Shown: piece by piece, positions 52,381-64,000 of the stretch | Position numbering within the stretch: the first letter of the stretch is position 1 | Layout of the letters: the number at the start of each line of letters is the position of its first letter | NCBI GenBank assembly: GCA_028583605.1 | Contig: CM053327.1 | Location: 6,323,316 to 6,387,315, forward strand | Source of the DNA: Dastarcus helophoroides | Lineage: Eukaryota; Arthropoda; Insecta; Coleoptera; Bothrideridae | Length of the DNA: 64,000 nucleotides | Direction of reading: 5' to 3' | Translations under genes and position numbers: made by a program | The notes under the pieces: generated by a model | What the model was told of the DNA's origin: nothing | Databases searched by the model: none | Seen by the model: only the letters and a program-made list of their open reading frames with translations

Positions 52381-52999
52381 ATTTGGCTTGATTTTTTTAG
52401 AAATCTCGACATTTCAAAATTCAATTTTTTTGAAATTTCAATATTTGTTTTTTTGAAATTTTAAATTTTTGAAACTTTTTTACTGAATTCGAAATTTGGC
52501 CTTGTTGAAAATTATTGCTTTTAAAAAGTTTCAACCATTTGAAAATTTCGACGTTAAAAATTTTCACTATTCGTAAGTAATGTTGTTTATTCATCTCTCT
52601 TTCAGGTATCTGTATACCCCAATGAACCAAGACTAACTTTGAGCGAGTTTCTTCAGAAGCATTCCATAAACTCACTGCTTGATCAGCACGATATCTTCTC
52701 AACGAGAAATGAAGGTAACAAATAAACTGAAAAGTTGTGGTGTTTTTGTGCTTCAGATAAAAATCCATGTTTGTTTTGTGCTTTTATAAAAATCAATATT
52801 TGTTTTGTGCTTTTATAAAAATCAATATTTGTTTTGTACTTTGTACTTAAAACCGAAATGTATAAATCAGTGGCGTGGCGTGCCTTTTACAAATGGGGAA
52901 GCTGTTAGGAAAAGAAACCTCAAATATGTCAAGCCGATTTTATTTTTTGATATTTATTTCAAGATAAAAAAAAACTTTTATTTTATTTAAAATTAAGCG

Positions 53000-53990
53000 A
53001 AATTTTCCTATTTTGTTTTAAAAATTCATCAATTACATCATTGTAAAATTTTGTTCACTAGAAATATCTCGAATTAATTGCTTTTCTATAGATATCATTG
53101 CTAAATTAGAAAATTTTTAATTGGTTTTAGGGCGAAAAAACTGCGTTCTGTAGAAGCACTTGTAGAAGGAATAGTAAGAGTTAACTCACATAACTTAAGA
53201 ATTTCGGGAAACGCTTGAGTCAGTCCATATTTTACTATAGATTTCCACATGCCATTTTAGATAGTCTTATTTATACCCACTGATGTGTTGTATATCACCT
53301 CAAGTTCGGATCGTAATGTTGGAAAATCGAAATAATCAGGATAATTTTGTTTCAGAGATTCAAACGCAGCCTCTGAGATTTTATCATTGTCAGAAAAATT
53401 TTACAGCTCTATGAATTTTAGACTCTTAAAGTTTGCAAATCTTGCATTTACGTGCGTAGATATATTATAAATTATTTCCAAAAATAATCTTCTATAAGAT
53501 GTCTTTTCATCTCCAACGACAGCACTGCGCATTTTTTTGCCTGATTTTGAGTGTGCAAATGTGCATGTAATTTACTTCACAGGCCATCAGATTGTTTTCT
53601 TTTTGCAGAAATTACAGATTTAAATTCCTTAATTTTTTATACAGAAATTAATATCGCATGTTTTATTTTGTGAAACGCTGAATAATACGTCACAAAATGG
53701 AAATATTTCAAAGAATCAGCAATAAAAGATTGAAATTCACTTCATTTTTTAATAATATCTAAATATCCTCTAGAGCAAACTACTGTCTCCTGGTCCCATT
53801 CTTTTCGTACCACCAAAATGTTTTCAAAAAATTGAATAGGAGGCAGACGATATTCAAATACAGTTTGCACCAGTGTTCCATTATAATTCCATCGAGTTGG
53901 AGCTACTTTTGGTAATCTCTTGTGAATCTCTGAATCCAACGCATTTGTTCGCTTTGAAGATTTTGAAAAAAATGAGGCAAGGCCACTTAA
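53000..53990 (-). pseudogene. ZMYM1-like hAT transposase, C-terminal part
   Basis: After the foldback: DSEIHKRLPKVAPTRWNYNG (the TRW block of hAT proteins), TLVQTVFEYRLPPIQFFENI, then the weakly preserved dimerisation region down to the element end. Stops are frequent. Confidence 0.65.
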
Positions 53991-55513
53991 AGTTGAAAAA
54001 AAAACTTTACATTCTTTTATGCTACTAACAAGGAAAGGTCGCGAAGTGTCCGGCGCCGATTTTGCTAAATTTTGGATATGTTTTAGGGGACCAAAATCTA
54101 AGAGACACTTTTTTTTATCGGCTGATAAACGGTTTTAAGGGTATATTCTTCATGGTTTTAACGGTAGTTTTAACCCCTCAAAGTTGGGGCAAAAAATACA
54201 GCTTTTGCTGATTTTCACATACCAAAAATGATATTCGAGTCGTTTCTTTTTCCAAAAGTTTTGTTTTAACGAGAAATAAAAGAAAGAAAAATTTTCAAAA
54301 TTTTCCCACCCCCCTCATGGGGGCGAACTACCCCAACTAGAAGTTTTTTAATCGTAAAAATGGTAATTACGTAAGCAAAATTTTGAAAAAAATATATGTT
54401 ATTTTATACACCAAAACTAATTTTACCTGTTTTTGGATTTTGTCGAAAAAAAATTTTTTGGGGGGTAAACACCACTTACACGAATACGTATATGATAGGA
54501 TGTATTTTTATGATTTTTGTTTTATTTCTTTTTCTGAAGCGAAGTATTTCGACGAAAAACTAATAAAATAATTTTTTAAGATTTTTTCGGTGACCCCTCA
54601 TCCCCACCCTCCACCCTTCCCTTATAGGAGGCTGACCTACCTACTTAAAAAACCGAAAAATTCGAGATTATTATGATCCATCTACTGTCTATATACACCG
54701 AAAGAAAAGTTTATCAAATGTTTTTACCCCCACCCCTCCTGATAGGAATAAATTACCCCCTTATGAAATTTTTAATTAACAAGGAAACAGTCATTATAAC
54801 AGCTCAATTCTGAAAAATAAATGTTGTTTTATGTATCAAAATTAATTTTACCTATATTTGGGTTTTGGTGAAGGAAAATATTTTGGGGGTAAACACCCTT
54901 TAACGCAAATATTTATATATAATAGGAGATATATTTGTATAATTTTCGGTTCGTTATTTTTGAAACGAAGTATTTTAAAGAAGGTAGAAAAATATTATTT
55001 TTAAATTTTGGTTCTATCGTTCCCACCCTTCGTCTTGGCATACCAGTAGAGTGAGCCAGTTAGCTATCTACTTGAAAAACTGGAAATTCGAGATCATTGC
55101 TGTCTCTCTAGATACCATAAAACAGAGTTTAGAAAGGTTTAAAATTTTTGCATTTCCCATCCCAGGTGACTTATCCTTCTGATAGAAATAGGACGCGAGG
55201 TGTGGCTGGAAAAATTCGGAAAAATTATTTTTATTGTTTCTTGCTGAAATATTTCGTTCCAGGAAAAAAAGAAACGAATATCTTTACCGCCATAATAATA
55301 TACACTTAAATATTTTGGCATATTCCCATATTTCTCGTGTAGGTATATCTAATATACAAAACTTCTAAATTTTTATCAAGTTCAAACAACTGACCGCAGT
55401 TTTTATATAGATATTTTATATACGTATTTGCTCTAAAGGCTGTTTACCCCCAAACATTTTTCTTCGACAAACCCCAGAAAAATTCAATAAAATAATTTTT
55501 GGTATATAAAATA

Positions 55514-57743
55514 CAGGGTGTTACAAAAGTCCGGGCCGCTACTTCAGGAGCATATTCTACACATTAAAATATGAAAAATGTTGAAATACATTTTTTTCTT
55601 TAAATTGCCTCCTAACGGAGATATGACCATTTAAAGATGGCGCCCCTAAAGTGGTTTTTTTACTACAAAAAGTTAACGGTTAGTAGCAAAGTCATGAAAT
55701 TGGGCAAGCAGTTAAAGAATTGGATTAGGCATATTCTCATGTAACATATTTTTTAAATAAGCAGTAGCGTGGTGTGTAGGGGGTTGCCCGCGATTATTTT
55801 TTGCCGTAACTTTTTTGTATTGCAATATTTCGACACAAAAGTGCCATAATCGTAAAAAGCAACATTTTTTATACAAAAAAGGTACTCTTTCTCAAAGTCG
55901 CTAAAAGTAACCGTTTCCGAGAAAAAAGCGTTTAAATAATCCTATCCCGTCTTCGAAATTCTAACTAATTTGTATAAGAAAAAATAAGTTGGTCATGCAA
56001 ACTGATCGTAAAGAAAACAATTGTACTTGACAATATCTGCCAGAGATTGACGTTGTGTCACTGATAAAATTTGGTCGTAAGCTGTAAACTTTAGCAGTTT
56101 TTGTTGTCAATAGTAAGTGTAGTAGTTTTTTAACTTTTCATTATTTTGATAAAATGGACTATTCAAATCAAGAAATGGCCGATATGTATTTAATGTACGG
56201 GCTTGCAAATTGTAATCGTGCTGAAGCAAGACGGCTTTATGCTGAACGTTTTCCTAATAGACACCTACCAGGAGAAAAATTGTTCCAGAAAATTCATGCT
56301 CGTTTATGTGAAACAGGAAATTTTGTTTTCAAAGGCGAACGTGTTGGAAGGCCAAACGCAGAAGTTGCTAATTTAGAGGAGCGTGTGCTTCAGCGAGTTG
56401 AAGAAGATCCATGTGTCAGCACTAGACAACTTGCTTTAGCCGAAGGAGTAAATCACGTAACTATCTGGCGAATTTTGAAATTTTACCAATTTTACCCCTA
56501 TCATTTTCAAAGAGTGCAAGGGTTACTTGCTGCTGATTATCCTCCAAGAATAGAATTTTGCAACTGGCTATTGCATAAGATCGCTGAAAATGAGAACTTT
56601 CCATCGCTCATATTATTTACGGACGAAGCGGGTTTTACCAGAAACGGGATACTTAACTTTCACAACATGCATCAGTGGCAAGTTGAAAATCCCAATGCAG
56701 TTATTCAGTCGAGACATCAGCAACATTTTTCACTTAACATTTGGGGAGGAATAATAGGGGACTCTATAATTGGACCCTTTTTTTTACCTCATAGGTTAAC
56801 AGGAGCATCATATAGACATTTTTTGCAAACAGTTACCCGTGTTACTTGAAAATGTTCCACTCATAACAAGACAGCGAATGTGGATAGTGCACGATGGGGC
56901 ACCTGCCCATTTTAGTGCAGTTGCTAGGGAATTTTTGAATAACAACTATCATCAACGATGGATAGGTCGAGGAGGTCCGATACCATGGCCAACTAGGTCT
57001 CCTGACCTCAACCCACTCGATTTCTACTTATGGGGACATCTAAAGCAGATCGTCTACACCACACCAGTTGACAATATCAATGATCTTCGTGAACGAATTG
57101 AAAATGGGTTCAACCAGATTCACAATACACCAGGCATTTGCGAAAAGTAAGGAGTTCCCTTAGAAGACGAGCCGAGCAATGTATTGCTGCAGGGGGCAGT
57201 AATTTCGAACACTTGCTTTGATTTTTTTTTCTTAATTTTGTACTATTTTTATATCAATGCAGTTAGTAGTGGATAAATTAGAAATTTGCAAAACGAATTC
57301 TAATAAATGCAACAATTTTGTTTAAACGTTTTTTTCTCGGAAACGGTTACTTTTAGCGACTTTGAGAAAGAGTACCTTTTTTGTATAAAAAATGTTGCTT
57401 TTTACGATTATGGCACTTTTGTGTCGAAATATTGCAATACAAAAAAGTTACGGCAAAAAATAATCGCGGGCAACCCCCTACACACCACGCTACTGCTTAT
57501 TTAAAAAATATGTTACATGAGAATATGCCTAATCCAATTCTTTAACTGCTTGCCCAATTTCATGACTTTGCTACTAACCGTTAACTTTTTGTAGTAAAAA
57601 AACCACTTTAGGGGCGCCATCTTTAAATGGTCATATCTCCGTTAGGAGGCAATTTAAAGAAAAAAATGTATTTCAACATTTTTCATATTTTAATGTGTAG
57701 AATATGCTCCTGAAGTAGCGGCCTGGACTTTTGTAACACCCTG
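55514..57743 (+). mobile_element. Mariner-like transposon, 2.23 kb, with 423-base inverted ends
   Basis: Ends CAGGGTGTTACAAAAGTCCG and, inverted, CAGGGTGTTACAAAAGTCCA, each next to TA (55512-55513, 57744-57745). The inverted repeats are 55514-55936 and 57321-57743 and nearly identical, so the insertion is fairly young. It sits in the innermost right-hand unit of the foldback. Confidence 0.85.
56154..57221 (+). pseudogene. Mariner-superfamily transposase with two frame breaks
   Basis: N-terminal helix-turn-helix part: MADMYLMYGLANCNRAEARR, then QRVEEDPCVSTRQLALAEGV. Catalytic part: LILFTDEAGFTRNGI (first Asp), MWIVHDGAPAHFS (second Asp), WPTRSPDLNPLDFYLWGHLK (third Asp, 36 residues after the second). 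One frame change near 56829-56836 (about two bases missing) and another near 57146 (one A missing in AAAA) split the reading; after it the end is AEQCIAAGGSNFEHLL and TGA. Same family as the element at 28.8-30.5 kb, though clearly diverged. Probably not active as it stands. Confidence 0.85.
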
Positions 57744-58889
57744 TATAGTGTTCTTTTTTTAAAATTTTGCTGTTATAATGACAATTTTTTGAATACTTAA
57801 AAACCACAGAAAGGGGTAGTTTACCCCCTTACGAGGGTGTAAAAATTTAGATTTTTTTTCGGTATATAAAAAAAAATTGCAATGATCTCGAATTTTCTCT
57901 CTGGTAAGATAAGGTGGAGAGAGGGGAAGAGAGGTGACTGGAAAAAATCAAAAAAAATAATTTTCTAATTCCTCGTTGAAATACTTCGTTTCAAATAAAA
58001 AACGAATTAAAAATCCTACATCCTATTAGATACGTGTTTGACCTAAAGGGTGTTTACCCCCAAAATATTTTTCTTCACCAAAACCCAAATAAAAGTAAAA
58101 TAAATTTTGATGTATAAAATAACATTTATTTTTCAAAATTTAGCTGTTATAATGACTCTTTTCTTGTTAATTAAAAATTTTATAAGGGGTAATTTACCCC
58201 TATCAGGAGGGCTGGGGTTAAAAAAATTTGGTAAACTTTTCTTTTGGTGTATATAGATAGTAGAGGGATTATAATAATCTCGAATTTTCCGGTTTTTTAA
58301 GTAGGTAGATCACCCTCCTCTAAGGGAAGGGTGGAGGGTGGGGATGATGGGTCACCGAAAAAATCTTAAAAAATTATTTTTTTAGTTTCTCGTCGAAATA
58401 CTTCGCTTCAGAAAAAAAATAAAACAAAAATCATAAAAATACATCCAATCATATACGTATTCGTGTAAGTGGTGTTTACCCCCCAAAAAAATGTTTTTTG
58501 ACAAAATCCAAAAACAGGTAAAATTAGTTTTGGTGTATAAAATAACATATATTTTTTTCAAAATTTTGCTGACGTAATTACCATTTTTGTGATTAAAAAA
58601 TTTCTAAATGGAGTAGTTTGCCCCCATGAGGGGGTGGGAAAATTTTGAAAAAATGTTTTTCTTTCATTTCTCGTCAAAGCAAAACTTTTGGAAAAAGAAA
58701 CGACTCGAATATCATTTGTGGTATTCGAGAAACAGCCAAATCTGCATTTTTGGCCTCAACTTTGAGGAGGTAAAACTACCCTTAAAACCGTTTATCAGCC
58801 GATAAAAAAAAATGCGTGTCTCTTAGATTTTGGTCCTTTAAAACATATCCAAAAATTAGCAAAATCGGCGCCAGACCTTGCCTTGTAAG

Positions 58890-59553
58890 AGACTGCTGTA
58901 ACACCAAATTTAACGGTGCACCATGCAATGAACAAAGAGCGCATTCGGATACTTTTCCTCTAACTCTAGTTTGAAGGCCCCCTAATTTACTGCTGCTCCG
59001 TCATAGCTTTGCGCCACTTGTTTTGAACCGCAATTGAGCTCTTCAACTATTAAGGTTTAAACTATATTAGAAAGAGCCAGTGCTGTTCGGTCCTCGGTAA
59101 CATTTACAAATCCCAAAAATCTTTCTTTAATTTCTCCCTTTCGAGTAATGTAATGTACAACCTTTGACAACTGACTTATATTTGCCACATCGGTAGTTTC
59201 ATCCAGTATAATTGCAACAAATAATTTCCATTTTTTTCGCTTTTTATTTTTCTTTAAGTAATCTCAGCTACGCAGGCAATCAAATCGTTTTGGATGACAT
59301 TAGAAGTGCCTTTAAATACTGTGAAGTTTTGTAAATGTAATTTTAAGATTTTATGGTATTTTGACAGAAAATTACATAAATCTATATAATTGCCCCTATT
59401 CGACTAATTTTCAGATTCACTGTGACCTCGAAAACCGAGTTCATGTTGACCTAGAAAACAAATCACATCGATGAGCCTTTTAAGAATTTCGCGATTTTTT
59501 TTTCACTTCCTGGTTATGTTTTTCGTGACTAATTCTCAGCTGATTATCTAATA
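58890..59553 (-). pseudogene. ZMYM1-like hAT transposase, central part
   Basis: Continues the same protein after the second hAT: RGNYIDLCNFLSKYHKILK, FTVFKGTSNVIQNDLIACVA, then EIKERFLGFVNVTEDRTALA, SKQVAQSYDGAAVN and LFVHCMVH. Several stops and frame changes. Interrupted again by the foldback element. Confidence 0.7.
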
Positions 59554-61771
59554 CAGGGCTGTCCAACTGGCGGCCCGCGGGCGGTATACGGCCCGCCAAA
59601 TTATTTTTACGGCACGCGAGTACATTTTACTATGAATACATTAATGTTACTAAGTTGTCATTATTAATATTAAAATTATTTTACTATGTGAAAATTTAAA
59701 TCTTATTTGAATTTAAAGAAGGTACTATTTAGTTTGCGTAACTTCACTTAACCTGGCTAAATGGAGTAAGTAGCATTCCGTTTAAAGTCTGATGATGGTT
59801 GGCTCAACGTTGGCGCCACATATTATATTTGTGGTTGGTTGTTGTTTATCTATGGTTGGCGCACGTGATGTGCACACTACCCTGCGCTATTTGGTTGATT
59901 CATGCAATCGTGCGAGTGCAGTCTTTTCCAGAATTTGCTGAAGGGTGACTGTGTTATAATATTATTAATTAATTTCATATTCATTTATTAATTAAAATAA
60001 TTATTGAATATAAGTGCTACTAATAAAAGAAAAATAGACCTCGAAAATCGAGAATTTCAAGATCGCTGAGAACAAGAATGGTAAACCACAGTATTTGGAA
60101 TGTTTACAAATCATAGATGTGTGTAAAGAATATAACTTGAAGCGCCATTATCTTTCCATGCTTGAAAAATAAGTATCATTAATCATTCGTACACGTGAGA
60201 AATGAAAATACCACTAGTGAAAAAAATGAAAAAGCAGCTGGATCATCAAACGGAATTATTTTAATCAAGAACCAAAATTTCAAGAAGCATCTGTAGCTGC
60301 ATCAGTTTGAAGTTTGTTTAGAAGTAGTAAAGGCAAAGAAGCCATTTTTGGATGGAGAATTAATTAAAAAATGTGCCATAAAAATTCAAGCATTTAATGA
60401 CAATGAAATGGTAAAAAAGTTTCAAACAGTATCACTTTCTCACCAGACTAAGCTGACGTGTAAACGAGATTAGCATGCATGTCATTACTAAATTAGAAAA
60501 TCTAGTCAATAGTTGCAGCTATTTTTCGTTAGCATTGGATGAAAGCGCAGACATTTCCAATACAAGTCAAATGCTTATCTTTATAAGAACTGTAAATAAA
60601 AACTATAATTATTCAGAAGAACTTTTAAAAAGGAGGCATTATGTGGTTTATTCCTACAACTAAAAGACGTAATGGACAAGGTTTGCAAAATTACTAATTT
60701 AATTCGCGGCGGAAATCGTTCTCTTACTCACCGAAAATTTAATACATTTTTGGATGAAGTGGAAATTAAGTATGGAGATCTGCTTTTATATAGCAACGTT
60801 CGTTGGTTAAGTGCTGGAAAGTGCTTGAAGAGATTCTTTAAACTTCGAAAAGAAGTTCATCTTTTTCTCACAGAAATTGCTGTCGATAAAAAATTTGACA
60901 GCAAATTTAGTTCATAAAAATTTTATTTATTCACTTGCTTTCCTAATAGACATTACAAATTATTTAAATATTTTGAATACATCCTTGCAAGGACAAGATC
61001 AAAATGTGTGATGCGTTTGTAAATATGTTACTGGATTTAGAAAAAAATTGAAATTGTTAAGGTTTAATTTGGAGCAAAATAATATATTTTATTTTGAATC
61101 TTGCAAAGAGATCTATGAAGAAATGAAAAAATATAATATAGAAGCGAATTTTAAAATATTTCTACCAAAATTGGATATGCTAATTACAGATTTCAATGAA
61201 AGATTTTCTCAATTTAATGATCTTAAACAGTCTATTGATTTATTTTGTGATCTAATTAATATTGATATCAACCCCGTTGATCTTAAATATCAAATAGAAT
61301 TATGCGGCCTGCAGGCTGACCCATTTTTTACATCTCGTGGAGTAACTGGAATAGAAATATTCAAATTTTTAGATAAAGAGAAATATTCAAAATTGAGGGA
61401 TTTTGGACTTCAAATTGTATCAATGTTCGGAAGTACATATATCTGCGAGCGTGCATAATCCGATATGAAATATATAAAGCCAAAATTTAGAAACAGTTTG
61501 AAAGATTCCACTCTTGAAGATATAATTAGACTTGCCACAACAAATATTGATATGGACATAAAAGATATTGTTGCTAAATAATTACGGCCACAATGTTCTC
61601 ATTAATATATTACGAATATTTTGAAGTTCTCTTTTTAGTATAAATAAAATAATAATAATAAAAATTTTTTAATTAACATAAACTGACTTTTCATTTATCT
61701 AGCTTCTTGGCCCGCGAAATGTTTGGTGAAGAAAATATGGCCCGCGGGTTTTGATAAGTTGGACAGGGCTG
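59554..61771 (+). mobile_element. Second hAT element, 2.2 kb, nested
   Basis: Ends CAGGGCTGTCCAACTGGCGG and, inverted, CAGCCCTGTCCAACTTATCA, flanked by ATCTAATA on both sides (59546-59553, 61772-61779). The ends are GC-rich (GGCCCGCGGGC), as in Charlie-type hAT elements. Confidence 0.85.
60057..61581 (+). pseudogene. hAT transposase (GTF2IRD2/Charlie-like), broken
   Basis: Starts with a BED-finger remnant (GKPQYLECLQIID, EYNLKRHYLSMLEK), then SYFSLALDESADISNTSQML (first catalytic Asp block) and MDKVCKITNLIRGGNRSLTH, LLYSNVRWLSAGKCLKRFFK (the RWLS block), and the C-terminal dimerisation part FGLQIVSMFGSTYICERA, stop, SDMKYIKPKFRNSLKDS and TAA at 61579-61581. At least four frame changes or stops. 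Confidence 0.8.
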
Positions 61772-61779
61772 ATCTAATA

Positions 61780-61948
61780 CATGCTCAATTCTAGTTTTGC
61801 CAAGTGCTTTTTGTTGACAAATAGCTTCCCAATGAGCCTTACTAGATGAATGTATCTTTATCAATTCATGAAGATTCTTTAAACCAGAAAATCCATTTCT
61901 ATTTTGTAAACTATTTTCCTTTGAGAACATGACCAACACGACCAACAA
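61780..61948 (-). pseudogene. ZMYM1-like hAT transposase, N-terminal zinc-finger part
   Basis: Reads MFSKENSLQNRNGFSGLKNL, then IHSSSKAHWEAICQQKALGK and TRIEHVLD. This is the TTF-type finger region of ZMYM1-like hAT proteins (usual pattern LFSxENSxWNRxGFxDLKNL, HSSSKAHIxA). It is cut off where the second hAT inserted. Confidence 0.75.
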
Positions 61949-62711
61949 AATAAAAGTGATTTTGTGTTACACCCCGTAAGCTATTCACATTTTTTATAGT
62001 TTTCGGTTTGAAAATGCCTAGTATGTAACTTTATTTTGTTAAATCGGTAAGGCAGAAGTTGGTCTACCCTTTGAAATATTGAGATTTTTCTCTTCGAAAT
62101 TTAAAGTTCCAAATCAATTTTTGACTAACTTATAAACAACACAAGTTACATAAACTAGCGAACGTATCCTGGCTCGAAGTTGCGCCAACCGCACTAGCTA
62201 CCTTCTCCATCCCCATACTTTCAGCTTGTTAACCTATTCGTCCACAGCTTACTCCCGCACTAAATTAACTGAATTGTTTTTATTGTCGACGTCATAAAAT
62301 GGCCCCATTTTACAAATAATCAGAGAATAAGTGTTTAGTAGACAATATTTAAAAAATGTGCACCATAGTTAGTCTCATAAACAGCTTCTGAAAAACAAAT
62401 ATTGCATATTGAATTATTAAGTCACGTATAGCCGATGGAAGCATATTTCGTATTGAATTGGCATAAACGCTTGGAAGCTGCGTTCCGACAGCTTATCGAG
62501 TAAAGTGTATTCGATAAGCTTGAGCATTACAGTCTCGACGGGTTGCCTTAACCAGAGAAACCGTTGTTTCAGACAGTAAATAAATATTGCACCTAGACTT
62601 AGCGTGGAAAAATAGTTTCAAAAAATATAAATATATTAATTTTAGTTTTTCATTTTTGAAGGGAAGCTGTGCTACCCTAGCTTCCATGGAGAACACGCCA
62701 CTGGTATAAAT

Positions 62712-64000
62712 TGTATTACAATAAACGACATATCATCTATATTAATAAATATCGTCATTTCCAAGGATAAGAAAATTTTTTAAATGCGCACCCAGTGAGT
62801 TGTTCTAGAAATTTCGATTTTTATATCAATATTTATCTTTTCTGAAATTTTGAAATTTTAATTTTTTTCCAAATTTAATCTTTTTTTTTTTAATTACAAT
62901 TTTATTCTCAAAACCTGACACTGTTAAGTCTTTCAAAATTATGATTATTAAATTGCGACTTTCCTTTTAAGTTTTTTTTCAAAATTTTCATTTTTTAGAA
63001 ATTCGGCCATTTCCGATAAGTTGATTTTATTAAATGCCAATTTCTGAAGATTTCGTTTTGGTTCCTAAATTCTTCTAAAATTTAGATTTTTGCCTCCAAA
63101 TTGTTTCTAGCAAAATTTATATTTCAGCAAACAACTTTTTCTTAGAAATTCCTCTTTTTATGGAAAAGTCGACTTTTTATCAATACCTCTTTTTAAGTAC
63201 GATTTTATCCTCAATATTTGAACTTCTTTTTAAATTTCACCTTCTTTGAAAAATTTTGTCTTTTTTTTAAATTCGGTCTTCTTCTGGAAGGATTTTTTTC
63301 TATAATCTAATACTGTATGTATTTTAGAGACCTGCACGACTAAGTAGAAATGTAATCGGATTTTAATCACGGATTACTTTTCCGAAGTATGTAATCGGGG
63401 AATTGGCATCGTGGCATCGTACCGAATATACTCATTTGTAATCGTAAAGTTTATATTATCGGTTTTGCGTTGCATGTTATAAGTTGACATTTGTCAAAAA
63501 TTTATACTTTCTATACTTCATATTTTAGATACGTAGTTTGAAAAATTGCATGTGTTTATTAGTAGGTATTTGTATAATTTACTACATAAAACTTCGCCGA
63601 AAAAGTCGAAATTTTGAAAAAAGTCGAATTAAAAAAAAATTTCTAGAAATAGTCAAATGTTTCAACAACCCCTTAAAACTTGGATATTTGTCTAAAGAAA
63701 AGACACATGAATATGTTCTAAGTGCACGCAAAGTTTTAGAAAATAGTCACTATCTTCGAAAAAATATCAAATCGAAAATTTGAAAGCCAATTTTCCAAAA
63801 AGCGTTTTGACATTTTCAAAAATGTGAAAATTTAGAACGAATAAATTTTCGATAAAATTGAATATTTGAAAATAAGACCAAATTTTCAAAAATTTTTAAA
63901 TTTATAACAGAAGTCTAAATTTTAGAGTTGATATTTTCAATAAAAGTTAACATTTTGAAAAAACTGAGAAGTTTAAAAAAAATGTTGAAATTTTAAAAGT
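62712..64000. other. Right edge: AT-rich DNA with T-polar then A-polar tracts
   Basis: 62780-63310 is T-polar, 63600-64000 A-polar (GAAAAAGTCGAAATTTTGAA type). The 270 bases between them contain AGACCTGCACGACTAAG, which could be a transposon end. No gene. Confidence 0.5.

Larger units (their letters stand above)
54028..58885. mobile_element. Foldback element with subrepeat arms, carrying a mariner
   Basis: ACAAGGAAAGGTC at 54028 and GACCTTGCCTTGT ending at 58885 are the tips of inverted arms of about 1.1 kb that agree closely: ATATGTTATTTTATACACCA, GGGGGGTAAACACCACTTAC and ACCCCTCATCCCCACCCTCC have inverted partners. Each arm is built of repeats of about 420 bases marked by GGGTAAACACC and GAAGCGAAGTATTTCGACGA; two lie on the left and three on the right. 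The turn is near 55110-55200. Confidence 0.75.
52868..62703 (-). mobile_element. ZMYM1-like hAT element, 9.8 kb including two later insertions
   Basis: Ends CAGTGGCGTGGCGTGCC at 52868 and, inverted, CAGTGGCGTGTTCTCC ending at 62703. Both are flanked by GTATAAAT (52860-52867 and 62704-62711), a perfect 8-base duplication. The subterminal words AAGCTGTTAGG and CCTAGCTTCC/GGAAGCTGTG also pair. Removing the foldback (54028-58885) and the second hAT (59554-61771) leaves about 2.75 kb, a normal size for this type. Confidence 0.85.

Noticed and set aside
62493..62696. 67-codon minus-strand frame near the right end of the outer hAT
   Set aside because: Falls in the subterminal non-coding part of the element; no domain seen.

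Overview
The window is AT-rich nuclear DNA from an animal, almost certainly an insect. Evidence: spliced genes with GT-AG introns, insect-type orthologues (PI4KB, ST7, CDC16, a venom-allergen-5-like CAP gene), and a dense load of insect transposons (mariner/Tc1, hAT, Penelope, several LINEs, a THAP fragment). The transposon mix would suit a beetle, but the sequence does not prove the order.

Layout. 1-7.7 kb: the 3' seven exons of phosphatidylinositol 4-kinase beta (+). 11.5-13.0 kb: a single-exon ST7 homologue (-). 13.3-14.35 kb: an unrecognised gene for a small, probably secreted glycoprotein (-). 15.1-16.2 kb: a non-autonomous hAT element carrying Tc1 debris. 16.4-17.6 kb: a complete six-exon CAP/antigen-5 gene (-), pieced together from phase-consistent splice sites. 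19.8-25.2 kb: a complete ten-exon CDC16/APC6 gene (+). From 25.2 kb onward almost everything is repeat: a mariner-like element at the centre of a long palindrome (28-31 kb), a 3.8-kb hAT-like element (31.4-35.2 kb), a Penelope GIY-YIG remnant (37 kb), a 1.3-kb mariner-type non-autonomous element (40-41.3 kb), a LOA-type LINE split by a THAP fragment (44.6-47.3 kb), a solo LTR (47.5 kb), another LINE (49-50.9 kb), and a nested block at 52.9-62.7 kb. In that block a ZMYM1-like hAT holds both a foldback element (with a mariner inside it) and a second hAT.

Two things stand out. First, roughly a quarter to a third of the window is a peculiar strand-polar sequence: short T-runs and A-runs alternating about every 10 bases around a core like TTTGAAAATTTCGAC. 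It resembles the periodic A/T clusters known from nematode introns. Several blocks lie inside elements with hAT-like ends, and in the best-bounded one the polarity flips near the middle. Second, the two most conserved genes carry single extra bases inside conserved exons: two in PI4KB, one of them immediately before the catalytic Asp-Arg-His-Asn loop, and one in CDC16. These are either assembly errors or real lesions and would break any automatic gene model.

The cellular genes share no obvious pathway: lipid signalling at the Golgi (PI4KB), a membrane TPR-like protein (ST7), the anaphase-promoting complex (CDC16) and a secreted CAP protein. They are neighbours without being an operon-like unit.
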